Source: Chitinophaga sp. XS-30 | GTDB taxonomy: Bacteria > Bacteroidota > Bacteroidia > Chitinophagales > Chitinophagaceae | Assembly: GCF_008086345.1 (NCBI RefSeq) | Contig: NZ_CP043006.1 | Span: 990,032 to 1,054,031, forward strand | Reading direction: 5' to 3' | DNA: 64,000 nucleotides | Part shown: positions 7,531 to 15,262 of the stretch, piece by piece | Position numbering within the stretch: the stretch's first letter is position 1 | How the letters are laid out: each line of letters begins with the position of its first letter | Made by a program: the position numbers and the translations under genes | Notes under the pieces: model-generated | Database searches by the model: none | The model's input: the letters and a program-made list of their open reading frames with translations, nothing else | What the model was told of the DNA's origin: nothing

Positions 7531-8607
7531 ATGAGCCATCTTGACAATGAACGCCTCAAACAGGTCCTTTTTTTATTGATCATCGCCTTTCTGAGCATCG
7601 TCCTGTTCCGGGAACTGTATGTCCTCTTCCCGGGCTTCCTCGGGGCGGTCACGTTCTACGTGCTGTCCCGCAACTATATGTTCCGGCTGGTGGAGAACCG
7701 CAAGTGGAAGAAAAGCTGGGCCGCTACGCTGATTATGGTGTTGTCTTTTCTCATCATTCTGTTGCCCATCGGGATGCTGATAAACATGCTTACCGCCAAG
7801 GTGTCTTATGCCATTACCCATTCGTCCGACCTCATCAAAGGTCTGCAGAGCATTAATGCACAATTGCAGGAATCCATGGGCGTCAACCTCATGACCCCGG
7901 ACCGCTTGTCCAAATTGCAGGAATACATCACCAATGTGCTGCCGGCCTTTGTTGGCGCCACTTTCAATACACTCACCGCTGTTGCCATCATGTATTTCAT
8001 CCTGTATTTCATGCTGGTGAATGCCCGGGAAATGGAAGAAGCGTTGTATGAATACATTCCTTTGAAGGATGAAAATGTAGAACTGTTGGGGAAGGAAATG
8101 AAAAATATGGTGGTGAGCAATGCTATCGGCATCCCGCTGATCGCCCTGATACAAGGGGTGATCTCGCTTGTCGGCTATCTGATATTCGGCGTGCCGGAAC
8201 CGGTCTTCTGGTTTGTGGTAACCTGCTTTACCGCCATGCTGCCGATTATCGGCGCGGCGGCCGTGTATGTGCCCATGGGCATTTACCTGCTTTCATCGGG
8301 ACAGACCTGGCAGGGTATTGCCGTGCTGGCATATGGCTTCGGCGTGGTGGGTACGGCGGACAACCTGTTCCGCATGCTGCTGGCAAGAAAGATCGGTGAC
8401 GTGCATCCGCTGATCACCATCTTCGGGGTGATCGTAGGGGTGAACCTGCTCGGTTTCATCGGGCTGATATTCGGCCCCCTGCTCATATCCCTGCTGATCG
8501 TGCTGATGAAGATCTATTCCAATGAATACCTCGTAAAGAAAAGGGAGGTAAAGGTGGTGCGAACGGCCCATTCCAAAGAAAAGAAAATGAAACAAACGGG
8601 GGAATAA
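7531..8607 (+). CDS. AI-2E family transporter (PerM/TqsA-like permease)
   Basis: The 358-residue protein has the family's eight-helix layout: two pairs of N-terminal segments (VLFLLIIAFLSIVLF, AATLIMVLSFLIILLPIG), a long soluble part around residues 95-150, then further helices with the conserved tail GDVHPLITIFGVIVGVNLLGFIGLIFGPLL. Family members include E. coli TqsA (autoinducer-2 export) and various ion antiporters, so the substrate cannot be read from sequence. The C-terminal tail is highly basic. The gene is convergent with nadD, with only 16 bp between stops and no clear terminator. Confidence 0.85.
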   Translation: MSHLDNERLKQVLFLLIIAFLSIVLFRELYVLFPGFLGAVTFYVLSRNYMFRLVENRKWKKSWAATLIMVLSFLIILLPIGMLINMLTAKVSYAITHSSDLIKGLQSINAQLQESMGVNLMTPDRLSKLQEYITNVLPAFVGATFNTLTAVAIMYFILYFMLVNAREMEEALYEYIPLKDENVELLGKEMKNMVVSNAIGIPLIALIQGVISLVGYLIFGVPEPVFWFVVTCFTAMLPIIGAAAVYVPMGIYLLSSGQTWQGIAVLAYGFGVVGTADNLFRMLLARKIGDVHPLITIFGVIVGVNLLGFIGLIFGPLLISLLIVLMKIYSNEYLVKKREVKVVRTAHSKEKKMKQTGE

Positions 8608-8623
8608 TTCCACAATCCGTGAT

Positions 8624-9196
8624 TCAACCCCTATAATAGTTATTCTCCATCATGTATTTCCACACATTGTCCGGTACCATGTAACGGACGGATTTCCCTT
8701 CCTGTATCCAGCGGCGGATACTGGTAGCGGAGATATCCAGCATAGGCGCGTCCACCAGTGTTACCCGCGCGCCGTAGGTGTCTTTTACCTCATGGCCGGG
8801 ACGGTTATAAACGTATATCGCATAATTATCCAGCAGCTGCTGGTAATTCTTCCAGCGGGGAATATTCTGAAAACTGTCGCTGCCCATGATCACCACGAAT
8901 TCCTGCGAAGGGAATTTTTCGGTGAGGTAAGTGAGGGTATCGATCGTGAAAGACGGGCGGGGCAATGAGAACTCGATATTGCTGACGCGAAGACGCGGCT
9001 CGTCCTGCACGGCCATTTCGGCAAGATGCAGGCGATGATGTTCGTTCAGCAGGGTAGTGGAAGTTTTCAGCGGGTTGTGCGGAGACACGACCAGCCACAC
9101 TTTATCCAGGTCCGTGTGATAAGCCATAAAGTTCGCAATGATCATATGGCCGGTGTGCACAGGATTGAATGAGCCGAAGTATAATCCGATTTTCAT
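8624..9196 (-). CDS. nadD: nicotinate-nucleotide adenylyltransferase
   Basis: NadD transfers AMP from ATP to nicotinate mononucleotide, the step before NAD synthetase, in the cytoplasm. The start at 9196 gives the standard N-terminus MKIGLYFGSFNPVHTGH, containing the nucleotidyltransferase motif GSFNPVHxGH (residues 8-17). Further family blocks are WLVVSPHNPLK, PSFTIDTL, VVIMGSDSFQNIPRWKNY and the ISATSIRRW motif near the end. Length 190 aa is normal. It sits 32 bp behind paaD on the same strand and so may be read through from the paa operon, although no functional link is known. nadA and pnuC elsewhere in the window also serve NAD metabolism. Confidence 0.93.
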   Translation of the reverse strand: MKIGLYFGSFNPVHTGHMIIANFMAYHTDLDKVWLVVSPHNPLKTSTTLLNEHHRLHLAEMAVQDEPRLRVSNIEFSLPRPSFTIDTLTYLTEKFPSQEFVVIMGSDSFQNIPRWKNYQQLLDNYAIYVYNRPGHEVKDTYGARVTLVDAPMLDISATSIRRWIQEGKSVRYMVPDNVWKYMMENNYYRG

Positions 9197-9228
9197 GGCG
9201 GCAAGATACAAAAGTTGCGGGAAGGGCT

Positions 9229-9714
9229 TTATTCCAGCGGCTTGAATTGTTCGAACACCTGACCGCAGTCCCTGCAGTAATGAATGGCCCTGCAGAGGGT
9301 GGAGCCGAAGGGTGAGCGCAGATAGGTGTTTTTGCCGCCGCAATGGGCGCAGGGCGTTTCCAGCAATATCTCCGAGTAGGCTTCTCCGTTAGCGATCTGC
9401 GGCGGCGCAATGCCGAAATTCTTCAGTTTTTCCTTGGCGGCCGCCGTCATCCGGTTGCTGGTCCAGTGCGCTTCCTTGTCTATCTCCACATTCACGGTCG
9501 TATGCAGCGCGCCTTCCACCACGGTTTTGATATTCCGCCGGATCAGCTCCACTGCCGGGCATGCCGCAAAGGTGGGGATCATCCGTATCTGCACTTCCCC
9601 GGCAGACAATTCCACGCTGGTGATCATGCCCAGGTCCAGCACGTTCAATACGGGGATCTCCGGGTCCATCACCTGTTCCAGCGCCTTGTATATATTTTCT
9701 TTGCTGACCTTCAT
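9229..9714 (-). CDS. paaD: phenylacetyl-CoA epoxygenase subunit PaaD
   Basis: PaaD helps assemble or mature the PaaABC epoxygenase. The N-terminal two-thirds is a DUF59/MIP18-type Fe-S assembly domain (ENIYKALEQVMDPEIPVLNVLDLGMI, then IRMIPTFAACPAVELI). The C-terminal part has the PaaD zinc-ribbon-like cysteines: CAHCGGKNT and, after SPFGSTLC, the pair CRDCGQVFEQFKPL. The start at 9714 (MKVSKENI) fits the family; the longer open frame upstream overlaps paaC. Gap to paaC is 10 bp. Length 161 aa is typical. Confidence 0.92.
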   Translation of the reverse strand: MKVSKENIYKALEQVMDPEIPVLNVLDLGMITSVELSAGEVQIRMIPTFAACPAVELIRRNIKTVVEGALHTTVNVEIDKEAHWTSNRMTAAAKEKLKNFGIAPPQIANGEAYSEILLETPCAHCGGKNTYLRSPFGSTLCRAIHYCRDCGQVFEQFKPLE

Positions 9715-9724
9715 ATGGGTGGTT

Positions 9725-10489
9725 TTACCAGGTTGCTGCGGGGTCTGTACGGAATACGGCGCCCATTTCATCCAGCAGCGGCTGCAGGTGTTCCGTATGA
9801 TATCCCTGCCTTCCGCCATAAGCGGGCTGTACATTCTTTTCATCCGGCAGGTTAAGCGCAGCAAGCGTCAGTATGGAATAGATCCGTTCCATCCATAATT
9901 CCTTCAGCGCCTTCTCTCCGGGATATACTTTCTCCTCTACCAGCAATGCCTCTGCATCGCCACCCGGCTCAAAAAGCCCGAGCGCCAGGGGGAAGCAAAC
10001 GTTCAATGCGGATTGCATGCGGGCGTAACTTTCTTCGCCACCGCGGCATAACTGGGTGATCCATGCATTGGCGTGCAGGGTATGATACTTGATCTCTCCT
10101 TTCAGTTTCTTCGCGAGCGGCTGAAGCGGGGCAAAGCTGCTCTGTTGCAGCTGCCCGTACCGTATGGCCTCGGCATGATCGAACAGGAAATGCCGCATCA
10201 GGCTGAAATCGTATTCGCCATTGGGCTGCTCCACGAGATGGCAGCAGCGGTAGTCCTTTTCGTTACGCAGAAAAGCGAACTGATCGGGGTCTGCTCCGCC
10301 GAGCGCTTCCTGCTGAATGCGATACAAGGCCCAGGCATGGCCGATCTTGTCCTGCGCCATGGAAGAGAATGCGATGTCTTCTTCCATTACCGGGCCCAGG
10401 CCGGTCCATTCGGAATTGCGGTGCCCCTGAACCAAAGCATCATCCGCCATCGCGGTAAGCAGGTATGTTAATGCGTTATTTTTCGTCAT
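9725..10489 (-). CDS. paaC: phenylacetyl-CoA epoxygenase structural subunit PaaC
   Basis: PaaC is the ferritin-like partner of the catalytic PaaA and holds the complex together without binding the diiron centre. Visible family features are the helical N-terminus (ALTYLLTAMADDALVQGHRNSEWTG), the EEDIAFSSMAQDKIGHAWALY block, and later LKGEIKYHTLHANAWITQL. Length 254 aa is typical. The start codon lies inside the end of paaB (14-bp overlap), which indicates translational coupling and fixes the order A-B-C-D in one leftward operon. Confidence 0.93.
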   Translation of the reverse strand: MTKNNALTYLLTAMADDALVQGHRNSEWTGLGPVMEEDIAFSSMAQDKIGHAWALYRIQQEALGGADPDQFAFLRNEKDYRCCHLVEQPNGEYDFSLMRHFLFDHAEAIRYGQLQQSSFAPLQPLAKKLKGEIKYHTLHANAWITQLCRGGEESYARMQSALNVCFPLALGLFEPGGDAEALLVEEKVYPGEKALKELWMERIYSILTLAALNLPDEKNVQPAYGGRQGYHTEHLQPLLDEMGAVFRTDPAATW

Positions 10490-10859
10490 GCTGGGATGAT
10501 TTCCGGTATTTGTTGATCTTTTCCATCACTTTGAAGCCGCTGGCATCGCGATAGGTCTTTTCCAGGTTGTTGGCGAACATGTCCTCGTCTTCCGCGCTGA
10601 AAGCGAGGATGTCCGCACTGCGCACGACCCAGATATTGACACATTTCTTCCGGCGGCCGAACTGTTCCTTGGCGAAAATAAGCGCCATCTGCGCATTCGG
10701 CGCATGTACGCATCCTACATGCTCGTGGTGGGCGCCGCGTTTTTCCTGGTGAAAGACTTCGAATACATTCCAGTTCTCGCCGTCCTGTACGGTTACCGCT
10801 TCGCCGGAGGGACTAAGCTGCAGGCGGTTGACGCGTGGATCTAATGATTGGTTGTTCAT
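10476..10859 (-). CDS. paaB: phenylacetyl-CoA epoxygenase subunit PaaB
   Basis: PaaB is a small subunit of the PaaABCE multicomponent epoxygenase. Motifs seen: WNVFEVFHQEKRGAHHEHVGCVHAPNAQMAL, then AKEQFGRRKKCVNIWVVRSADI and the C-terminal EKTYRDASGFK. The N-terminus is about 25 residues longer than the shortest family members (MNNQSLDPRVNRLQLSPSGEAV), which may be natural. It overlaps paaC by 14 bp and follows paaA by 15 bp, so it is co-transcribed with both. Confidence 0.92.
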   Translation of the reverse strand: MNNQSLDPRVNRLQLSPSGEAVTVQDGENWNVFEVFHQEKRGAHHEHVGCVHAPNAQMALIFAKEQFGRRKKCVNIWVVRSADILAFSAEDEDMFANNLEKTYRDASGFKVMEKINKYRKSSQHDEK

Positions 10860-10874
10860 GCTGTTTTTATCTGT

Positions 10875-11873
10875 TTAAGCTACGGGAGCCGCTATCCTGT
10901 CTTTCGGGTCCATAAGGGCCTTGCGTACCCATCGCCCGTGGGTTTCCGCCCATTTGCGCACATCCAGCCTTTCCCTGTTGCAGGGGCCGCCGCCATTGAT
11001 CACTTTCTTGAAAAGTTCCCAGTCGGGGTCCGAATATTCCCACCTGCCGGTCGATTCGTTCTTCCGCAGGTTTTCATCCGGCAGGCTGAGGCCGAGGTCC
11101 CATATCTTGGGCACATAAGCGTCCAGGAACTGGTTGCGCATATCATCGTTGCTGGCCATTTTTACTTTCCATTGCATCAGTTTTTCACTATGCACGGAAT
11201 TTTTATCCGGCGGGCCGAAAAAATGCATGATGGGCTGCCACCAGCGGTTCAGGGCATCCTGCAACATTTCCCGCTGCGCCGGTGTACCGGTAGCCAGCTC
11301 AATGAATGCATCGTGGCCCTGCTTGAGATGAAAGCTTTCCTCGTAACAGATCCTTTCCAGCGCGCGGCAATACGGGCCATAGGACCCTTTGGCATTCGCC
11401 ACCTGGTTCACAATGGCCGCGGCATCGATCAGGAAACCGATCACGGTCACATCCGCCCAGGTCTCCGCCGGATAGTTGAATACATTGGAGTATTTGGATT
11501 TTCCGCTCAGCAGGTCATTGATCATTGCTTCCCGGCTTTTGCCGAGGGTTTCGGCAGCATTGTACAGCAACTGGCCGTGACCGATCTCGTCCTGTACCTT
11601 GGCAATGAGCGCCAGTTTACGTTTGAAACCCGGTGCGCGGGTGATCCAGGTGCCTTCCGGCAATGCGCCCATGATCTCTGAATGTGCATGCTGTTCTATC
11701 AGCCGGATGAGCTGGCGCCGGTATTCAGATGGCATCCAGTCCCCTGGCTCTATCTTTTCTCCGCGGGTGATGCGGGCCTCGAACTCCGTCAGCTTTTCCG
11801 GATCGTCATGAAGATGCTCTTCCGTCAGCTGCCGCTTGTTCGGCTCATCGAAAATATATCCGCCTCCGTACAT
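10875..11873 (-). CDS. paaA: phenylacetyl-CoA epoxygenase catalytic subunit PaaA
   Basis: PaaA carries the diiron site that epoxidises the ring of phenylacetyl-CoA. The ferritin-like ligands are visible in HAHSEIMG (Glu66), QDEIGHGQ (Glu96 and His99) and [11 protein letters not shown] (Glu178/179 and His182). The rest matches the family, including [15 protein letters not shown] and the end [22 protein letters not shown]. Length 332 aa is normal. It is first in the leftward paaABCD operon. The reductase PaaE, ligase PaaK and the later pathway genes are not next to it, so they must lie elsewhere if the route is complete. Confidence 0.94.
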   Translation of the reverse strand: MYGGGYIFDEPNKRQLTEEHLHDDPEKLTEFEARITRGEKIEPGDWMPSEYRRQLIRLIEQHAHSEIMGALPEGTWITRAPGFKRKLALIAKVQDEIGHGQLLYNAAETLGKSREAMINDLLSGKSKYSNVFNYPAETWADVTVIGFLIDAAAIVNQVANAKGSYGPYCRALERICYEESFHLKQGHDAFIELATGTPAQREMLQDALNRWWQPIMHFFGPPDKNSVHSEKLMQWKVKMASNDDMRNQFLDAYVPKIWDLGLSLPDENLRKNESTGRWEYSDPDWELFKKVINGGGPCNRERLDVRKWAETHGRWVRKALMDPKDRIAAPVA

Positions 11874-11896
11874 GGGACGATTGTTTTGGTTACTTG

Positions 11897-11927
11897 TAAA
11901 TTAGTGAATTTTGAGCGATCACCCAAT
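11897..11927 (-). promoter_or_regulatory. candidate paa operon promoter
   Basis: On the minus strand TTG (11925-11927) is followed after 20 nt by TAATTTAC (11897-11904), a close but imperfect match to the Bacteroidota -7 element TAnnTTTG. The predicted transcript start would be about 15 nt before the paaA ATG. No operator or PaaX/PaaR-type site was recognised. Confidence 0.35.
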
Positions 11928-12153
11928 TTCGCTGCATATGAGCCCGCTGTTCTGTACACCGGGACGAAGCGGCAACGCAGGAGCTGGTGGCGTCAAAAGA
12001 GAAATAAGAGAACGGCAGTTCGCCGGGGATTTCCGAACTTTATATGCATTGGCAGCGCAATTTCCGGAGGAAGGCCCCGGCCCGGCCGCATGTGGCGATG
12101 GCTGCACGGCTCCCGGATAAAGGATCCTGCCGCAACCCGAATTTCAAAAGCTT

Positions 12154-12765
12154 ATGACGACCCATACGCTGTTCACCACGTTCTTCTGCTGCCTTGTCTT
12201 CCTGCATCCGGCAACGCTCACCGCACAAAAAGTGGTAAAGGTCATTTTCCGGGAAGACGGCCGGCCGGAAGACCGGAACTCGGATACCCTGTTCTACCAC
12301 CAGCGCGCCGCATCGGCGGAAGACTACCGCGGCAGGGCGCCCTTGTCCCCGAAAAGCGAGGCCGTCAGCTTCACCAGCTTCGCATTCGAAGGCGGCAGCA
12401 GGCAATTCAAAGACACCCTGGAAGTCACCCTCGTACTGCAGGTGTTCTGGGTAAAAAGCAGTTCCTGGCTGCGCCGCCGCCCGCCGGATGAACATACCCT
12501 GGAACATGAACAGATCCATTTCGATATTACCCGCCTCGTTGCCGAGCGCTTCCGGCGCAAAGTACTGGAAATGGAACTGACCGCCGATGACCATGACAGC
12601 CGCATCCAGTTTGAATACCTCGAATATTTCCGGGAAATGAACCGCATGCAGAAAGCATTCGACGATGAGGTGCGGAGCGGTATGGACCATGCCGGTCAGC
12701 AGGCCTGGCGGGAAAATATCCGTAAAGCCCTCCTTGATGCCGGCGTAAAGCCTGCCCGTTCATAA
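12154..12765 (+). CDS. secreted DUF922-like putative Zn-dependent protease
   Basis: The 203-residue product has a signal peptide (hydrophobic FTTFFCCLVFLHPATLTAQ, likely cleavage after residue 24-25). The centre carries LEHEQIHFD (His118, Glu119, His122, Asp124), an HExxH-type zinc motif embedded in EHTLEHEQIHFDITRLVAERFRRK, as in the DUF922 family of predicted secreted proteases. The C-terminal half is helical and charged. Function in cells is unknown. It stands alone between the divergent paa operon and the S41 peptidase gene 71 bp downstream, which may be co-transcribed. Confidence 0.7.
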   Translation: MTTHTLFTTFFCCLVFLHPATLTAQKVVKVIFREDGRPEDRNSDTLFYHQRAASAEDYRGRAPLSPKSEAVSFTSFAFEGGSRQFKDTLEVTLVLQVFWVKSSSWLRRRPPDEHTLEHEQIHFDITRLVAERFRRKVLEMELTADDHDSRIQFEYLEYFREMNRMQKAFDDEVRSGMDHAGQQAWRENIRKALLDAGVKPARS

Positions 12766-12836
12766 AATTTTTGCCCCCCGCACACCGTTTATTCGTTTAT
12801 ATTACATAAAGATTTTATTTACGCTCAAGCCGATTT

Positions 12837-14282
12837 ATGAAAAAGCGAACCATGCCCCGCTTCAGCCTGCTGTTCCTCTGCACAGCCATGCTGGCGTTTA
12901 ATGCCTGTAAAAAGAAAGACACGGCGAACCCGGACCAGGCGAATACCAATAAGTATGTGAACGACTGGATCTATGCCAATATGAAAGACTATTACTACTG
13001 GACTTCCAGCATTCCGGCCAATCCCGACCGGACGAAGGCGCCGGATGATTTCTTTTATGGCCTGCTGAAAAACCCGGACGACCCCTATTCCTGGATAGAG
13101 AACAATTTCGAGGAACTGCTGGCTTCCCTCAGCGGGGTACAGAAAGAGGCCGGATACGGTTATACGCTCTTCCTGCATAATCAAAATACACTGCTCGGCG
13201 CACAGGTGACCTATGTCAAAAAAGGCTCTCCCGCGGAAATAGCGGGACTGAAAAGGGGGGATATGTTCTTCCGGATCAACGGGCAGGATTTTCCGTATTC
13301 CGAGGCCAATGGGGGACAGCAGATCAATGCATTCCTCTCCGCCCTGCGCGAGAACCACACGATCAACGTACAGCAGTATTTCCTGTCGGCTGCCGGAGAG
13401 GACAGCCTGGGCGCTGCCCGCAGCCTTTCGCTGAACACGGTCGTATTTGCCGAAAACCCGGTGTACCTGGATACCGTGTACACCATCGAAGGCAAACAGA
13501 TCGGTTACTTCATGTACAATTTCTTCTCCCCGGATAAAGGGGATTCCACCAACGCGTACGACAATGCGGTGGACGCCGTGTTTGCCCGGTTCAAAACCGC
13601 CGGGGTGCAGCACCTGATCCTCGACCTGCGTTATAACCCCGGAGGGGACCAGGTATCCACCATCAACCTCGGCAGCCAGATCGTAAAGAATTATGCCGAT
13701 AAAAAACTGTTCTTCCGCCGGGAATACAACACTTTGCTCACGACCGAATTTACCCGGGATTACGGGGCTGATTTTTTCAACATGTACTTTACGCCGGAAG
13801 CGGGAAATATCGGGAACAGCCTGCAGGACCTTGTTTTGCTGACCAGCAGCGAAACCGCCTCCGCCAGCGAGCTGATCATCAACGGCCTGAAACCCTATAT
13901 GCCCGTGTACATCATCGGGGACACCACAGCGGGCAAAAACGTTGGTTCCACAACGCTCTACGAGGAAAACGACCGCAGGAACAAATGGGGCATGCAACCC
14001 ATTATCACCAAAGCCTTCAATTCCCTGGGTCAGTCGGATTACGGGTTAACGGGCTTTTACCCGGACCAGTGGTTCTTTGAAAGCTTCAATCTCGGGGTGC
14101 TGGGGGATACCAGAGAACCCTTGCTGAACCTGGCATTGAAGAAGATCGTTGGTGCGCAATGGGGAAGGATGGCGCCGCCCGCACCGGGTTCCCGCACCAA
14201 AGTGAAGAAGGTCGGGTCTTCCAATATGTCCCGGGCCTTTTATCAGAAAATGTTCGAACGCCTGCCGGCTAGAAGGCCGTAA
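12837..14282 (+). CDS. S41 family (tail-specific) peptidase lipoprotein
   Basis: The 481-residue protein has a lipoprotein signal with lipobox Cys24 (AFNAC) followed by KKKD. Next come an S41-type N-terminal helical part (YVNDWIYANMKDYYYWTSSIP), a PDZ-like segment (GAQVTYVKKGSPAEIAGLKRGDMFFRINGQ, about residues 120-150), and the catalytic core with LILDLRYNPGG and the SSETASASELIING stretch that contains the nucleophile Ser. This architecture matches Bacteroidota S41 lipoproteins of the C-terminal processing family. The substrate is unknown; location at the cell envelope follows from the lipobox. Confidence 0.88.
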   Translation: MKKRTMPRFSLLFLCTAMLAFNACKKKDTANPDQANTNKYVNDWIYANMKDYYYWTSSIPANPDRTKAPDDFFYGLLKNPDDPYSWIENNFEELLASLSGVQKEAGYGYTLFLHNQNTLLGAQVTYVKKGSPAEIAGLKRGDMFFRINGQDFPYSEANGGQQINAFLSALRENHTINVQQYFLSAAGEDSLGAARSLSLNTVVFAENPVYLDTVYTIEGKQIGYFMYNFFSPDKGDSTNAYDNAVDAVFARFKTAGVQHLILDLRYNPGGDQVSTINLGSQIVKNYADKKLFFRREYNTLLTTEFTRDYGADFFNMYFTPEAGNIGNSLQDLVLLTSSETASASELIINGLKPYMPVYIIGDTTAGKNVGSTTLYEENDRRNKWGMQPIITKAFNSLGQSDYGLTGFYPDQWFFESFNLGVLGDTREPLLNLALKKIVGAQWGRMAPPAPGSRTKVKKVGSSNMSRAFYQKMFERLPARRP

Positions 14283-14314
14283 AGCCTGACCGGCACTATC
14301 ACGAAAAAGACGGG

Positions 14315-15208
14315 CTACCCCCTTTCATCGATCTTTTTCACCACCTCCAGCACACTACGCGCTGCCTGGTAAAAAAAAGAAGGATGGATCGTACTGAACT
14401 CGTCCGTCACCTTATGATAATCCGGATGGTCTTCCACGCCAAAATAGAGGAAGGGGATCTTGCGGAGATGGAATACGTGGTGATCGCTCTGGCCCGTCCA
14501 GTCATTGCCGCCATCCTCCGGCCGGTCATGCCCTGTCAGCAACCGGATGGGGCTTCCGGCAGCAACAGTGTTGATGAAGGGTTTCAGAAAAGGATAATGA
14601 TAGGTGCCGCAGACGTACAATTCCCGTTTGTCGCTATGACTGATCATATCCATATTGATGTTCAGGATGATGCGTGCAGCCGGTACCGGTAGCCGCGCTG
14701 AAAAATCCTTCGCCCCCTGCAATCCCGTTTCTTCCGCATCAAAAGCGGCAAAAATGAGGGTGTGCTTTGGCGGACGCTGGCTGAAGTATCTGGCCATGGC
14801 CAGCAGGCCGGCCACACCGGAAGCATTGTCATCCGCGCCGTTATAAATGCTGTCTGTTCCCGCGGATTGCGCCCTGGTGCCGATATGATCGTAATGTGCG
14901 CTGATCACGATAAAGCTGTCCACCTTCCCTTTGATATAGCCGTAAAGGTTAGTTCCCATGATGCGGCTGCCGCGGGAGTTGAAGAAAAATGCCTGTTCAT
15001 ACGTGTTGTGAAACTGCTGCAATCCCGCTTCCCTGAACCTGTCCAGCAAATAGAACTGCGCCATGCGGTTGCCTTTGGTGCCGGTCCTTCGTCCTTCCAT
15101 TTTGTCAGCGGAAAGGGTTTGTACATCTTTCAGCAGTTGTGCGGAATCGATCTGTGCGGTGGCGGACAGGGCTGCCATACAGGCGGCAATGGATAGTAAT
15201 TTTTTCAT
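14315..15208 (-). CDS. M28 family zinc aminopeptidase, secreted
   Basis: Start chosen at 15208 (MKKLLSIAACMAALSATAQ), which gives a clean signal peptide; the longer frame adds six basic residues. M28 zinc-site motifs appear in order: SAHYDHIG, NGADDNASGVAGLL, FAAFDAEETGLQGA, INMDMIS, and SDHHVFHLRKIPFLYF near the end. The family removes N-terminal residues from peptides using two zinc ions. Predicted periplasmic or secreted. The gene is convergent with the S41 peptidase, and feoB lies upstream on the same strand (54-bp gap), though a shared transcript is not certain. Confidence 0.87.
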   Translation of the reverse strand: MKKLLSIAACMAALSATAQIDSAQLLKDVQTLSADKMEGRRTGTKGNRMAQFYLLDRFREAGLQQFHNTYEQAFFFNSRGSRIMGTNLYGYIKGKVDSFIVISAHYDHIGTRAQSAGTDSIYNGADDNASGVAGLLAMARYFSQRPPKHTLIFAAFDAEETGLQGAKDFSARLPVPAARIILNINMDMISHSDKRELYVCGTYHYPFLKPFINTVAAGSPIRLLTGHDRPEDGGNDWTGQSDHHVFHLRKIPFLYFGVEDHPDYHKVTDEFSTIHPSFFYQAARSVLEVVKKIDERG

Positions 15209-15262
15209 GCGGGCGCGTTTCTTCAAAAATATAAAATCTTTGCGAGCGCGGGGAAAGATGTG

